A stretch of DNA of 64,000 bases from Combretum micranthum (taxonomy: Eukaryota; Streptophyta; Magnoliopsida; Myrtales; Combretaceae), in assembly GCA_024138025.1 (NCBI GenBank), contig JAMXBD010000426.1, forward strand, positions 744,001-808,000, written 5' to 3'. Positions 23,359 through 35,755 of the stretch are shown here, in pieces. The notes below the pieces were generated by a model. That model searched no databases and was not told the DNA's origin. It worked only from the letters and a program-made list of their open reading frames with translations. Every line of letters begins with the position of its first letter. Within the stretch, counting starts at the first letter, position 1. The translations under genes were made by a program, and so were the position numbers.

Positions 23359-23644
23359 AGAGTAAATTATACCAAAATATATCCACATTTTTTGGTAAGT
23401 TTATTTAATATATTAATATTTCAAATGGTTAAAAAAAAGAGTCAACATTTCTTAATGTGAGTTAAATAAATATTAGCATTTTAGAGATATCAACATTTTT
23501 TGGATATTTTTCATTTTCCTCAACTTTTCTTAATGAATATCTCATTTGACTCACCATTATGAAACATGGATTTATAGTTACTCAAAATGTTTGACCTAAA
23601 TGAGTTTACCCCCAAATATCGATACATTCTAGCGTAAATTACTC
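23359..23644. mobile_element. Mutator-like foldback MITE
   Basis: 286 bases with diverged inverted halves: AGAGTAAATTATACC... on the left and GAGTAATTTACGCT... reading inward from the right. Flanking 9-mers are GTCAGTTAA (23350-23358) and GTGAGTTAA (23645-23653), 8 of 9 matching. The internal text GGTAAGTTTATTTAA...TTTCAAATGGTTAAAAA recurs in the elements at 39617 and 57761. No coding capacity. Confidence 0.8.
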
Positions 23645-23653
23645 GTGAGTTAA

Positions 23654-26094
23654 ATGGTGTCAAGGTAGTCTTAGTCTAGGTACTCTGACGTTCAAGTCGA
23701 TAGAGGGTTATAAAAGTAGGGACTATATTACCAACCATTTAAAAGTGGATAAAAGGGAATTGAATCGTCTTCATATCCAAACCAAACAAGATTTAGTTTA
23801 TAACTATGAAGTAACCTTGCTTTATCTTATTCATCAATCACTAAAACAATATGATGGTTGTCATCGAGTCCTTCATACTCACTTGTCACAATCGTGAATA
23901 ACTAAGAAACAATGTTTTACATTGCAAACTCTATGCTCAAGAATCAAATAAACAATTTAGGCAAATATCAAGCTCCACTACTAAAAAGCTACAAGGTTGT
24001 CACATGAGGTTTCCATTTGGATCACTCGTACACCACTTGTGCATTTGTGATCTTAGGACTACTTATTTATTCTCCTTGTCATATTTCCCAAATAATCCTA
24101 TCAAGTGTTGTCTACCCCCTACCATTTTGAGGCTATGTGTAAAACACAAGACTTACGCGACGTCGTATGACCACTCTAATAAAATCCCTATAAGTTTGTG
24201 TTCACCATATGCTACTTATACTGCAAATAAAAGGAAAAGGAATCCTAAATTTAGGAGCTTTTTATTTTTATTTTTATTCCCCAATGTGTTTTCAAATCCT
24301 TAATTAAAACTAGATGAAAAACTCCGTTTAAATATGTCCTCTATGTTCTTTTAGATTTTGTTTATAGAGCTATAGGATGCACTTGTTTAATGGAAAAGTT
24401 ATTCCCATCATAAAAGGCTAATTGACTTAGTTAATGTTGTATTGTGAATTTCAAAATACCTTTATTAATGATGTAATGCCCAAAATTTAAAACAAGTATA
24501 ACCCCTCATATGTCCACATTAGGTATATAAATGCTAAAAACCACAATTTGCTAAATCCACAATCATAATAAAACCAAACAAATATATAATATATAACTCC
24601 ATCAATTATAACATGGTAATCCTAATCCAACTTCAATACACCATATAAAAATATGTCATAAATGGCTCGTAGAGTCCACCAACCATAAACTATCAAACAA
24701 AAACATAACAAGGGTTTATGCCTTACATAAACATAGTAGACATTGGAAAAGATAACAAAGAAGGTCTCTAGGTCTCCATAAGTCACACAAGCTAGATTAA
24801 GCATCAGTTGAAAGGTCATAGGTACTATTATTCTCCCCATAGTTAACAACGATATAGTATTCTAATAAGTCAAAAGCAAATACTCCATCACCTGAACCTA
24901 GACAAAATAGGGGCTAAGCCGAAGACAAATCAAGACATACTAAATCATATGCAAGTGCTCAAGAAACTAGAAAAAATCGCACATAATTATGTACCTAAAT
25001 GCTTTATATATGATTTATTATCTTTGATTTTATACCTTACAAGCATCAAGGGGATAATTTAGCATCCTAAGCACACACATATATAAAATATATGATATTA
25101 GGTACTCCACAATATTCATGAGTCAAAAAGTCACCTAAATCTGCTTATGACCATTTCACTATTCGAATCCACATAGCCACAACGCAATGCAAGGATCATC
25201 GAGTTGTCACATTACACCATTTGTACTCCTAGTACACTAACAACCAAGCATAAGCCATAACCATTACTTAATAGTAAAATAATAATTAGCTTCATTTGAG
25301 CTCCTATACCATTCATGCACAAACAACAAATATGACATTTACATTCCTAAAGCTGTCATCTTACACTATCAAAAACTCTATACTGCTAAAACTTGATTAC
25401 AAGAATCATTTATCTTTATTCTTTTAGAAATCTTATAGAACTCTTATTAATATTTCCGCCTCTCACATATGTAAATGCATATACCGAAAATTGATAAAAA
25501 TCTTTAATTTGTGAATCAATAAAAAGAAAGAAAAAAAAGCAGTTTGTAAAGTGGTTTGTTGAAAATAAAATTAGATAAAGCTAGTATAATTTTAGATGGA
25601 AAAAAATTAACTAAAAATATATAAACATATTTTATGGATGAATGAAAATTTTCATACAGAACAAGGGATAACTAGCTTGAAGACCAGGTAGTTGCCGTCC
25701 CTAAGCTGGCGAGATAAGAGGAGCTAACAAGTTGACTCTATATGAACTAGTGAGCCAATGTTGGAAATTCCCATTCCAAGAATTATGTGTCCCATGTCAG
25801 CTTGCTAGTCCTTTACATGCAGGCAAGTTGGTAGAAACTTAAAATGAAACATTTTTTACAGAAACATCTCACACACAACATACTTCAATCCAAATATCAC
25901 TACAACATCATGGTTATAAAATTAAAACATCATTTATGCTTCTCAAACATCAACCATTTAACAACATCATAACTTACTTATAGATTTTAAATGAAAATTT
26001 TGATGGTACATAGAACCCTAAGAATGTTGCAATCGGTATAAAAAGAATCAAATCCATTGGTTAACAAATCGAGAACCAACATATGGAAAACCTA
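23654..26094. other. Unassigned repeat-like sequence, no gene
   Basis: No protein motif is readable. At 24474 the text TGTAATGCCCAAAATTT resembles the start of a plant LTR, but I could not find a matching end or second copy. Segments near 25680-25830 are slightly richer in G and C. ORFs such as 24004-24303 have no recognisable domain. Confidence 0.4.
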
Positions 26095-26960
26095 TACTGA
26101 TGAAGGCATGATAGCACCAAGCTCACCACAACAAATTTAAGTTATTGAAGGAATGATTACTCGAAATAAAGCCCAGAAGCTTCGGGAAGAGTTCCAAAGA
26201 TTTGTTCAAAAGTTTATTGAAGATTACTCAAATTCACCAACATTGATTTGGAACCAAAATTGAAGACATTTACCTATTGTTTATGTAACTTATAAGGAGA
26301 AAGCAACACAACAAGTGAAACCAGACCAAGGATGGTTCAAAAGCCACCAGCTTAAGAATACACACCTTGGCCTTCTCTCCTCATCTTCACAACAACCAGC
26401 CTTACTTGTGCATCAGACCAACGCTTCTAGCTTTCAGCTTTAGTGTCATCGGCCTATAGTTTTACGCTACCGACCTTTAGCCAGAGTACAAAGTTCATAG
26501 AATTGATTTTTTTAAGGCTGCCCCCATAGCTGCCTAATCTTGTATTTAAGCCGCCAACCTTTATTGGCTGATGAACTTATTTTGTTTTGTGTCTTTTGGG
26601 TTTCGTTCTTGTTAATACATATAATGTTTTATATTGGTCGGAAGACAAATCACTTTGATATTGAAATCAAATTGAGAAAGATTCTTCTCTTTAAGTCCTT
26701 TTGAGAACTTGTGAATTCTTCAAGAATTAAAATTATTGTTGCGTTCTTCATTATATTAAGGTTCTTGGTCGGTATTTCCTACAAGGTCGAGATCTCCACA
26801 TCAATGTTCTTAGGATTACTCAACCAACAGGTCAAGGTTTATTCCATCAATTCATATCAAGGTTCATGGAATTCTCATATCTAATTCTAGGTATTTCATT
26901 AGGTCAAGGTCTACTTCGATTCTTAGAGTTTGAGAAACTACAAATCCGTGCCTAGTACAC
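26095..26960 (+). repeat. Solo or truncated gypsy LTR with pol-tail coding sequence
   Basis: From about 26150 the sequence encodes GMITRNKAQKLREEFQRF and a further basic/aromatic tail, ending at a stop near 26262. This resembles the pol C-terminus found at the start of the 4415 and 10987 LTRs. It is followed by LTR-like sequence, with TTGTATTTAAGCCGCC near 26542 as a TATA-like region, and several GGTC-rich segments that echo the first gypsy LTR. No primer site or gag follows, so it is not a full element. Both boundaries are approximate and I found no target duplication. Confidence 0.65.
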
Positions 26961-27466
26961 ATCAGATCCTCTAATTATTAGAAATTCAAGAACTCACAAT
27001 ATAAAAGAGTTAGATACATCAACTATAATTGAGTTGGGAACCTAAGTCTTGATCAAATGCCATAAAAATTAGGTAATTCTTGATAAGTTCACAAAAGTAT
27101 ATAACATAAAATAATATCAAGTTCACTAATAATTTCTTTATTCAATACAAACTTAGCTTATATGACAAATCCAAAGTAGCATAGGTAAAAGAGCGAAGAG
27201 GGAACTAAAAGTTATCTTTAAGATACAAAATAAATCGCTAGTGACAACTACCAACAATGATTTATTATAACAAAATTCATCTCATAACACAAAACTGGAA
27301 AAAAAAAACATAAAACACTACAAACATAAAAATGGTGAGGGAAATAAGTGGATGGAAACAAATCAACACCTTATCAACTCTCGAGCACTTTAACCTAGGG
27401 TAGTTAGCTTGTGATGGTTAGCTTGCAGAGGTTAATACTTCAAACTTTGGTGGTCAACCTCCAGTG
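26961..27466. other. Non-coding sequence
   Basis: AT-rich; no motif or repeat end recognised. Confidence 0.4.
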
Positions 27467-27474
27467 GTTTATTT

Positions 27475-28565
27475 TAGACATCATCACGGGTCGGTTCCGA
27501 ACCAGGAACCGACCTGACTAGTCACCTGCGATTCTTAAACCGGGAACCAGCCCGAGAATGACGGGTCTGAACTGATAAAGACTTATCGGTTCTGGCAGGT
27601 CCTTATGGTTCCATCCCTAAAAATCGCATGACCAGACAGTTTTTGAATCGTCGATTCAAGAACCGACAGAACCGGCTGTTCTATACCATAAAAATTATTA
27701 AAAAAAAGTAAGAAAAAAAGAAAAGAAAATTATAAAAAATTGTAATTATAAAATAAATATTTAAAACTATTTCACATAAATAATAAAAAATTATTTCCTA
27801 TTCACAATATTTAATGTGTTATCTGTTTGGATTGTCTGTTTTTCATCTGTATCTGTATCTTTTTTAAAATGATATGCGTAAATATATCCGATTTGCATCT
27901 AAATTTTATCTATATTTGTTCTATTTGATCTTTTGATGAGAACTGTCAACTTTTTTTTATCTATATCTATTTCTTGATAAATAATTTGTTAGCAAAAAGT
28001 TTGAAAAAGTGTTTGTATCTGCCGGAAAAAAGTCAAAACAAACAGACCCATTAACAACACAAGTAATAAATACATTTGAAATCATATATTATTAAATTTA
28101 TACAGACTTCTAATCAAAGTAGACTTTCTTTCTTAACAATATGTGATTCGTTTTTTGTTATTGAGAATTATTTGTATCTTGAATATTTTATAGTGTCATA
28201 TTGCTAATATAACAACTAAAAAAGTGCAAGTGATTGTATATAAATAAATACATAATTATAGAATTTCTTTTAACTAATGCTATGAACAATTATTGTTAGG
28301 CTCAATGTCATTTCAAGTTAAAAATTTATTTTGCAATTTTTTTAGTTAAATTAAGTAAATTATTTAATTGGTTTTTTTTTTTTTTTTCATGGTTTCCGGT
28401 TTCTATAGAACCGGAACCGAACCGTGGGAACCGATGGTTCCTAAGAACCGGGAATCGGACCGGCTCCTACGGGTCCTATTCCGGTTTCGGTTCCACCACT
28501 TTTGGAACCGGGAACCGACGGTTCAGGTCCAGTTCTAGACCCAAACCGAACCGTGACGACATCTA
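27475..28565. mobile_element. hAT-like non-autonomous element
   Basis: 1091 bases. Left end TAGACATCATCACGGGTCGG; right end read inward TAGATGTCGTCACGGTTCGG. Both subterminal regions are packed with GGTTCC/GGAACC motifs, such as ACCGGGAACC. Flanking 8-mers GTTTATTT and GTTGTTTG match at only 5 of 8, so the target duplication is weak. The AT-rich core (about 27820-28050) is bounded by CTGTTTGGATTG and CAAACAGACC and may be a smaller nested element. Confidence 0.75.
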
Positions 28566-28573
28566 GTTGTTTG

Positions 28574-30839
28574 GTACTTCTTGAAACTTACCGAAAGCTA
28601 ATGTTGAAACTTTGGGAAAACTTGATTCCTACTTACTAATCATGATTATAAGTTTGAAACAACAAGATTCTTCTTTAGTTCATTATTCTAGTATGGGAAA
28701 TGTCATATAATTAAGGAAAAGATGTGTGGCAAGTTGATTTGGTGGAGTTTATACATTAGGAGAAAAAAAATATATCAATGGATCGGAAGAGGAGAGACTT
28801 CAAAAAATAGGAAAAAGAAGGGAAAGAAAAATACATTGCTTTTGGGTTTAGATTTAGGTTTAGATTTAAATTGCAAGTCAAAAGACCATAATGCTCCCCC
28901 ACTTATATCCTTTAATTTTTCTACATTAGTGAGGTTATTTCATGTGATGTATGCATAATGTGTTTGTCAAACCTTATGAAAAAAATTACAAGTAAGATGA
29001 TTAATGGTTGAGGTCCAATTCAAATAAAAATCATACTTTGAATTAATCAAACAAAGAATCAACATTGAGTGATTTAAACTTTGACTAGATAATTTGTTTG
29101 AAACACTAGTGTAATACTGATCTCTATTTTAACCATTTAAAATTTTGATTCCTATTTTAACTACTCAGTATTACATTGATTTGTTAATATAACCACTTGG
29201 CATATTTTATCATACTTTAAAGATTGATCTCTTTGCTTAAAGCTATAACTTTTCTCCAAGCCTTACTTTACAAAAGTGGATAAGGATAGAAAGTATGTCA
29301 CATTTTGAAACCGCATTCAATTGCAAAATAATAATAATAATAATAATAATTTTTATTAGCTCTTTAGAGAGGTGAATTAACTTAAAAATAACATCAGCAT
29401 TATCCCTACCTTTAGCTTCAAAATCCATTCTTAATCATGCATATGAATTCATCATTTCAATTGACAAAGATCAACTCCGTGTTTTATGACTCTTCGAGAA
29501 ATGCAAGGTCAATTTAATACTGTCGAAAACATTAATTATATCTATAATTCTATTCATATATGTATTTGTAACATTTTCTAAAGGGTAAAGTTTCAAAAAA
29601 CATTATACCGAAGAAAAAAATTTGCAAAATAATATTATTCAAAGAAGAAATTTACCAATAAATGAAAGAACATAATGCCGAATTACTATCATTTTACAAA
29701 ATCTCTACAAAAAAAATGTCATAAATAGTTAAATATTACGGAACCTTCCTATGATTTGGATATTTCTTAAGTTGCAACCTACATGCATATTTGCTAAACT
29801 ACCACATTTACATATGTAAGAAGTGTCAAACCCATAGCATTTGCTAAGACTTTTGTAATCGAGTAGCATGGATATCATTTTTCTTTGCAAGATTAACATG
29901 AATTCAACATTTTTCCCTTAAAAGTTAAATTAAATAATGTAGGTGTAGGGTTTTGATTACGAAGATGATGTGTGTGCCGCATGACTACCGTGCTATAAGT
30001 GACCTAGAAAATGACATGTGTAGGGATAATTAAGAAAAGTGTGTAGGGAGGATGAGTAGACAATCTCTATAAGCTTGAACACATGTGTGATAGGTGAGGG
30101 AGCTAAAAAGCATCAAACCCCACTAAATATGATGAATCGATGTTTGTTCTTGATTAGAACAGGTGTCTAGTCCATGCAGACGGAAATCCAACAGCACAAT
30201 TGTGTATGCCCGAGATTTCTGATAATCTAAATGAGATGGAACTAGTAATATTTATGGGCAAGCCTAGCTATCGATGCCGTATGTCGAATGGGATAGATAA
30301 CTAACTGTCATAATGAGTCCCTCTTATAATGGATATTAAAGTGGGCTCTCTTATAGACCTAGACCCATTAAGAGTATTATTTTTAGTGTGCAAGCCTATA
30401 TGAAAAATGCTAGGTTTAGGCTAGTCAATTCCAACTAGCCCTACTCCTGGCCTACCGTGTCAAATCTTCTTTAGTCATCCCAATATATAGATGAGTGTGA
30501 CTCTGTAAACCCTATTACCTTTGCTTGGTGAGTCGGATCGAAATAATTATTAGGTCTAAAGCCCATAGTTGAATTTAACCTTCTACAAATAGCTAGTTAA
30601 AAAAGGTTAGATTAAGTAGGAATTTAAAAAAAAAATCCATATTTCATTTAGGAGAGATGTTCATTAATCCTCATGCACATTCAAGGAAAGTAATTTTACT
30701 TTAAAAATTTTAGAGGTAGCAACTAAGATTTATAGTTCCAATGCATAGGAGTATTTTAAGAATTAGAAAAAATAAAAATAAGACCCTCAAGGAGTTGTAG
30801 CCTCATACAGTTGTAGTAAGTGAGCATCAAGATAGAGCA
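28574..30839. other. Non-coding sequence with simple repeats
   Basis: No coding motif. Contains an AAT run at 29327-29350 and a 10-base perfect inverted repeat, GTAATACTGA/TCAGTATTAC (29111-29120 and 29165-29174). The ORF at 28722-28958 has no recognisable domain. Confidence 0.5.
29327..29350. repeat. Microsatellite (AAT)n
   Basis: Eight units of AAT. Confidence 0.95.
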
Positions 30840-30847
30840 AATTCACC

Positions 30848-31306
30848 TAGATATCTCCCTGATCCGAGTTAAGGTCCTCAAAACTTGGACTCATAACCAT
30901 CTTATCTTGATGGAGGGGCGGCTTGGACCCATAGACCCACCGGTACACAGATAGGTCCAAACGGACCCTACCTTTTAAAAAAAAAGATCACCTTGTAGTA
31001 AGGAAAAAAATATGCTATATTTATTCAATAATATGATACTTCAAAATTCCAACACTTGTGTGACCTTGCTTCCTAGTGGTAGCTAATTTTGTGGGTGAAA
31101 CCTACTAGTTTCAAGATTTGTTTTTTAAACACAGGAGCCTTTTGGACCTGTTGGTTCGGATGGCTTCACTGGATGGACACGAGTTGGATCCGCCAACCCA
31201 GTGACTCCTTATAGCGGTTTAGAATTGCCTTGGTAGAGTAGGTCCAATAGTGGGCCCACCATGGCCAGTCCAAGTTGGGTTGAGACCCGACTCGAGAAGA
31301 TGTCTA
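30848..31306. mobile_element. hAT-like non-autonomous element
   Basis: 459 bases. Left end TAGATATCTCCCTGATCCGA; right end read inward TAGACATCTTCTCGAGTCGG. Flanking 8-mers AATTCACC (30840-30847) and AATTTACC (31307-31314) match at 7 of 8. The interior is unusually G/C-rich for this window and contains several GGTCC/GGACC motifs. End sequence relates it to the element at 27475. Confidence 0.82.
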
Positions 31307-32534
31307 AATTTACCTAGTGTGGTTATATTAGATATATTTGCTATTACTAAATAGTTGTTATGCATAGAAAAATTGCATAGAAATTTTTGCTTTTTGTGTT
31401 GACAGTTTTATTTTATATAGTGTTTATATAATTATCTTAACATTTTTAAGGAACTCCTAAAGTACGTATGGCATCTGCTAATTTAAATTGTGAAAAGTCC
31501 ATACCATTTATGTCAAATGGAATGAAGTTACACAACTAATATCCCAGTGTATTTTTTTTTTCCATTTGTATTTTTGAGTGAGCACGAGGATTTGTTTATT
31601 TTATCATATTGTGGTAATTTTAGTACCATATTTTTATCATTTTTAAATAGATGTTTATCAAGAAACAGATATCGATAAAAAGACTAATAGTTTTACTCAT
31701 AAATTGATCAAATAGATACGATATAGATATAATACATGTAAATTACAAACTCATACAAAAATCCAACACCCTAAATCTAAGTCCATCCTATTAAAAGGGA
31801 TTATATCAATAGATTCTAAAGTGTCGGATCATTCCTTTATTTGTCCAAATAAAAGCCTAAAATCTGGGTAAGTCCTTGAAACAGGTTAATGGACCTTTTA
31901 GGTATTGGGCTTTAGCACATGGATTGAATTATTCCGACACGAGAAGGCCTTTACTACCCAAACTTAACTTGTGTTATTAAATATTATTAAGTTGAATATT
32001 GATGCTGCTCCACTTGTTTGCTACTGTAGCACCCAGAATAGTATTCCCGCACAAGTATTTTGATTGGGCTGATAGGGGGTGAAAAAAATAAAAAAGAAAA
32101 GTTTCCATAAATTATACAAATCATTAAAGATTTGGGTGATTTTTTAAATTTTTTGCATAAGAACTAGCAATCGAATTGCCAAACTTCCGGGCCATTTACC
32201 ATTAACTTGTGAATTTTTTAAACGGAAATAAATTATGCTGTATAACATGTTTTTCAACTTCTTATATTATGACGGTTTTTTTTTCTATTTTTATTATTAT
32301 TACAACAAGAGCTTATATTCTTCCTTTTATTTTTGCTTATGTAATAGTTGATAGAATGATAAGATTGGAAGATTGACACCGGTAGCAGCACCTTAGCCCT
32401 TGTGCTGGCTTGAGTTCGGTCCAGCATTAGCAATTTTGAACCAGATTTGATACTATTTAGGTGTTTTAGAAAAAGAGTAGAATTTATGTGACGCTATTAT
32501 ACTTTTGAAAAATTTCATATCTATATACTTTTAT

Positions 32535-32815
32535 TTTGATAGTTACAACTTACAACCATTCAGCATTTGAAAATAGTCTATTTATACTACCCTAATAACT
32601 TTTTTTTTTTTATCATATGATAATAAAAAATCTATTATACCACATTTACGATTGGACTTCTAAAATAGTGTGATTATAGTGACAGTTTAATTTTTTCTTT
32701 TGATTGCTATGACCAGTCAACTTTTTTAAAATAGTCTAATTATACTACTATCATAATTTTTTAACGTAACAACAAAAAATCCATTATAACATATTGTGAC
32801 AAACTTGCATTGCAG
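32535..32815. repeat. Diverged tandem duplication, period ~160
   Basis: Two units share TAGTCTA-TTATACTAC and AAAAAATC-ATTATA blocks in the same order, with indels in T runs. Confidence 0.6.
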
Positions 32816-32903
32816 ATTCTTTTTTTGGAGTCATGAAAATCAATGAAGACTTTTTACTTATAAATGCTTATGTGCTAAAGATAATGAAATTAACAACAAT
32901 ATC

Positions 32904-32904
<1 letters not shown>

Positions 32905-32943
<39 letters not shown>
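32905..32943. repeat. Microsatellite (ATT)n
   Basis: Thirteen uninterrupted ATT units. Confidence 0.95.
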
Positions 32944-32945
<2 letters not shown>

Positions 32946-34301
32946 AATAAATATATAAATATAAATCATGGCATACCAATTCTTGAAATTGCAAGTTAAG
33001 GTAAGTTGGTGAGATTTACCTTAGTAAAAAGTCTCTTAAGTGAGAAGATGTAAAGACTCATGAGAATTGTAAGGTTTTTAGTGGGTATATGTTTGGTGAC
33101 TAAATCTTATATTTATACATATATATATATATATTTATAATTTGGATTTTACAGAGAAATAAATAATTTTTTAATGTTTTTACATAATTGATGATGGCAT
33201 GGATATATTAACTATGAGAAAGATAAATTACAACTGTCATATAATCAGTAAGACATTGGAGTAGTTTAATTAGACTTTTTGAAAGGTTTAGTGGCTATGA
33301 TCAAAATAAGAGTTCAACAATCAGTATGATTTTCCTTAAAATGAAAATGATATTCAGTAAATTTCACCCTTTATATAAAAAAAAAAAAAAATTCCTTTGA
33401 TGAAATTCTTTCACATTTGTGGTGAATCTATTCAAGGAAAGTTGATGTAATGTTGGTATTTTATAGAAAGAGTGTCCTTTAATGAATTATGTTATTATTG
33501 TAATTCTAGACATCGTGTTGTTGGAAATGCAGGGGCTATTGTGGAAAATGAGACACTGATGGGAAAGTTTACCCTTTTTTGTTTCCTCTTAAATATAGAG
33601 ATTCGGCACGAAGAAAAGTTCCTCGCATGAAGTTTTCAAATATTGATTTTGTGAATCCGCGGAAGTGGTAGGTTTGATATTGATTCGTGGGAAGAGGGCA
33701 TTGTTAAGCCTCCTTCACTTTGCTATATGAAATTTGGAGAAAATTGGACTCCAATTCAATATGAATTTTAAAAAGTTGTAATAATTATTAGATGTATATT
33801 AAAATGTTTACTTTGTATAAAAAATAAAATAAGTAACTATCTGATTAAAGTAAAATATCTATTATGCTTCTATATTTATTACATAAATATGATAATTGTA
33901 TAAATAATATTTTCAAAATGAGGATATTTATAATAAAATTAAAAATAAACTATTAAATATTGCTATTCATTACTTTGGATGATAGCAGTTTATTATGAAT
34001 TCTCATTCCCCTTAACGAAACAATGAAGAAGGAATCAACTATTTATTTCATTGGCTAATAGTTCCTAACATAAATTCTTTGAGAGGGATTTGATATAATG
34101 TGTGTATTTTTATAGAAAGATGGTTACTTATTCAAGTGCTAGCAAAAAGAGGAGCATTGTTTAATTAACTCGAAAGGCTTTGTTTTGTGACAAGTCAATA
34201 GAAGATGATTATTCTTCTGCCTTAAATAACTTTTTCTATATGAATGGATAAAGGTGAATTTTCAATTTTCCATATTTTATTATCTGTTTTTATTCTTTGG
34301 G

Positions 34302-35755
34302 GGAGGGGACAGTACCTTAACTTTCTTTGTTGTAACATAATTATACTTAAACAAAAATTTTGCACAAGAAAATAACTAAAATCCGACGATATGCTTACAT
34401 GGCAGGGGATGCATATTAAAATTTTAGTTTTTCTCTTCAATGTAGCATATTTATTTATTTTTTTACTCTCTCTCTCTCTCTCTATGTAGCCACCAAATCC
34501 AAATCAGCGCCCAGTGCCATCACCTCAATCACCAACCACCATCGCCACAACATAGAAACCAAACACCTTCATCAACCTTCGAACACTACAAAATAAAAAC
34601 CCCATCTTCAATGAACCAACACAACCCATCTTTAATCAAACATCCATGCAGACATCACCACTCATGCCAAAAATGTCAAGTCACCTTCATTGTGAAGACC
34701 ATCTACAAACACACACAATGAAGACTAACTCCAACACACTAATGAACACCACCACCATCTACTAATCTACCCCTTTTCTTACAACAATCCCAGTAATAAA
34801 ATTTTTAATAAAAATTTATTTAATAATTATTTGATAAAGCTAATATAAACTATTAGACTTCCTACGATAAGAAGTGGAATTGGATAAAAGAAAAAAAAAA
34901 GCACAAGAGGACATGCAGCTCATGGGTTTCAACAACCATAGGCTTGGTCTTGGATCAAACGTAGAGTGAACTCGAATCAATATCAACCTTCTGGGTCGTA
35001 TCACATTTGGGTCTCCAAATTTAGTATCTCCTTCTCCTTTACAAAATTAGTGGTTGAGTTTCTCTCTTATGCCTCTTGGTTCATGGTAGGTATGGGACAA
35101 TTCGACACATGGTGATCAAGATGACTAGGTGTGGGGGTTACAGGTGGTTCGCCATTGATGGGTTTGGTTATGGCGCCTTGGTTTGTTTATGAGGAAGGCT
35201 ATGACCGACTTTACTTGGTGAGGGTAGGTAGTTCAAAGATGATGATGCCAGTAGAGGTCAAGGTTCAATGTCTGTGGCTATGGTGAAAGTGAGTGAACTA
35301 CGAGTTTGTCACCAAAAGGTTTTCAATGGTAAAGCTTAGTCAACATCAGATGTGTGACCGATTGTGAGCAATGATTATCAAGGAGATTGATTGTTGTGTG
35401 GTCTATGATGGGTGGTCACCGACGTGATGAGTTGTCTATATAGATCAGTATAGATGCAGGTTTAAGTGTGATGGAGATAGAGGTAAGTGAAGAAGAAGAG
35501 GAGGAAGAGGAGGAGTAGAAAGAGAAGGAGGAGGAGGGAGTCAATAAATAAATGTGTTGTTGTGGAAGAGAAGAATTAAATTTTTAATATACATTCCCTA
35601 CTACGTCAACATATCACCAAACTTTTGATTAGATTTCAGTCAAAAGTATCATGAATGCAAGATTTAAAAGTTTAAGTATTTTCTTGCACAAAAATTGTGC
35701 TTAGGTATAATTATGCTTTAATAAAAAAAGTTCAAGTAGCATAAGTGAAATCAAC
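34302..35755. mobile_element. Mutator-like element with long inverted ends
   Basis: Left and right ends align as inverted repeats over well over 100 bases. Both include CATAATTATAC, then TGCAAGAAAATA or TGCACAAGAAAATAA, then ATG(C/T)ATATTAAAA. Reading inward, each end continues into CATTTATTTATT and a CT-rich tract, then sequence rich in CACC. The plus strand is therefore C-rich in the left half and G-rich in the right half. No transposase is visible. Outer boundaries are uncertain by about 10 bases and I found no clean 9-bp duplication. Confidence 0.7.

Larger units (their letters stand above)
31315..34301. other. Non-coding sequence with simple and diverged tandem repeats
   Basis: No gene recognised. 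A diverged tandem repeat of about 160 bases occupies roughly 32535-32815 (AAATAGTCTA near 32571 and 32728, followed by similar text). An ATT run is at 32905-32943 and a short AT run near 33118. Similar short text around 33440-33480 and 34090-34130 (ATAATGT...TTTTATAGAAAGA) hints at an old repeat pair. Confidence 0.5.

Noticed and set aside
24004..24303. 99-codon ORF
   Set aside because: No recognisable domain, no transcription signals, non-coding AT-rich surroundings; expected by chance.
24474..26094. LTR-like start TGTAATGCCC considered as a full LTR
   Set aside because: No matching end, second copy or target duplication could be found by reading.
28722..28958. 78-codon ORF
   Set aside because: Composition follows local A-rich and GGTTTAGATTTA repeats; no family resemblance.
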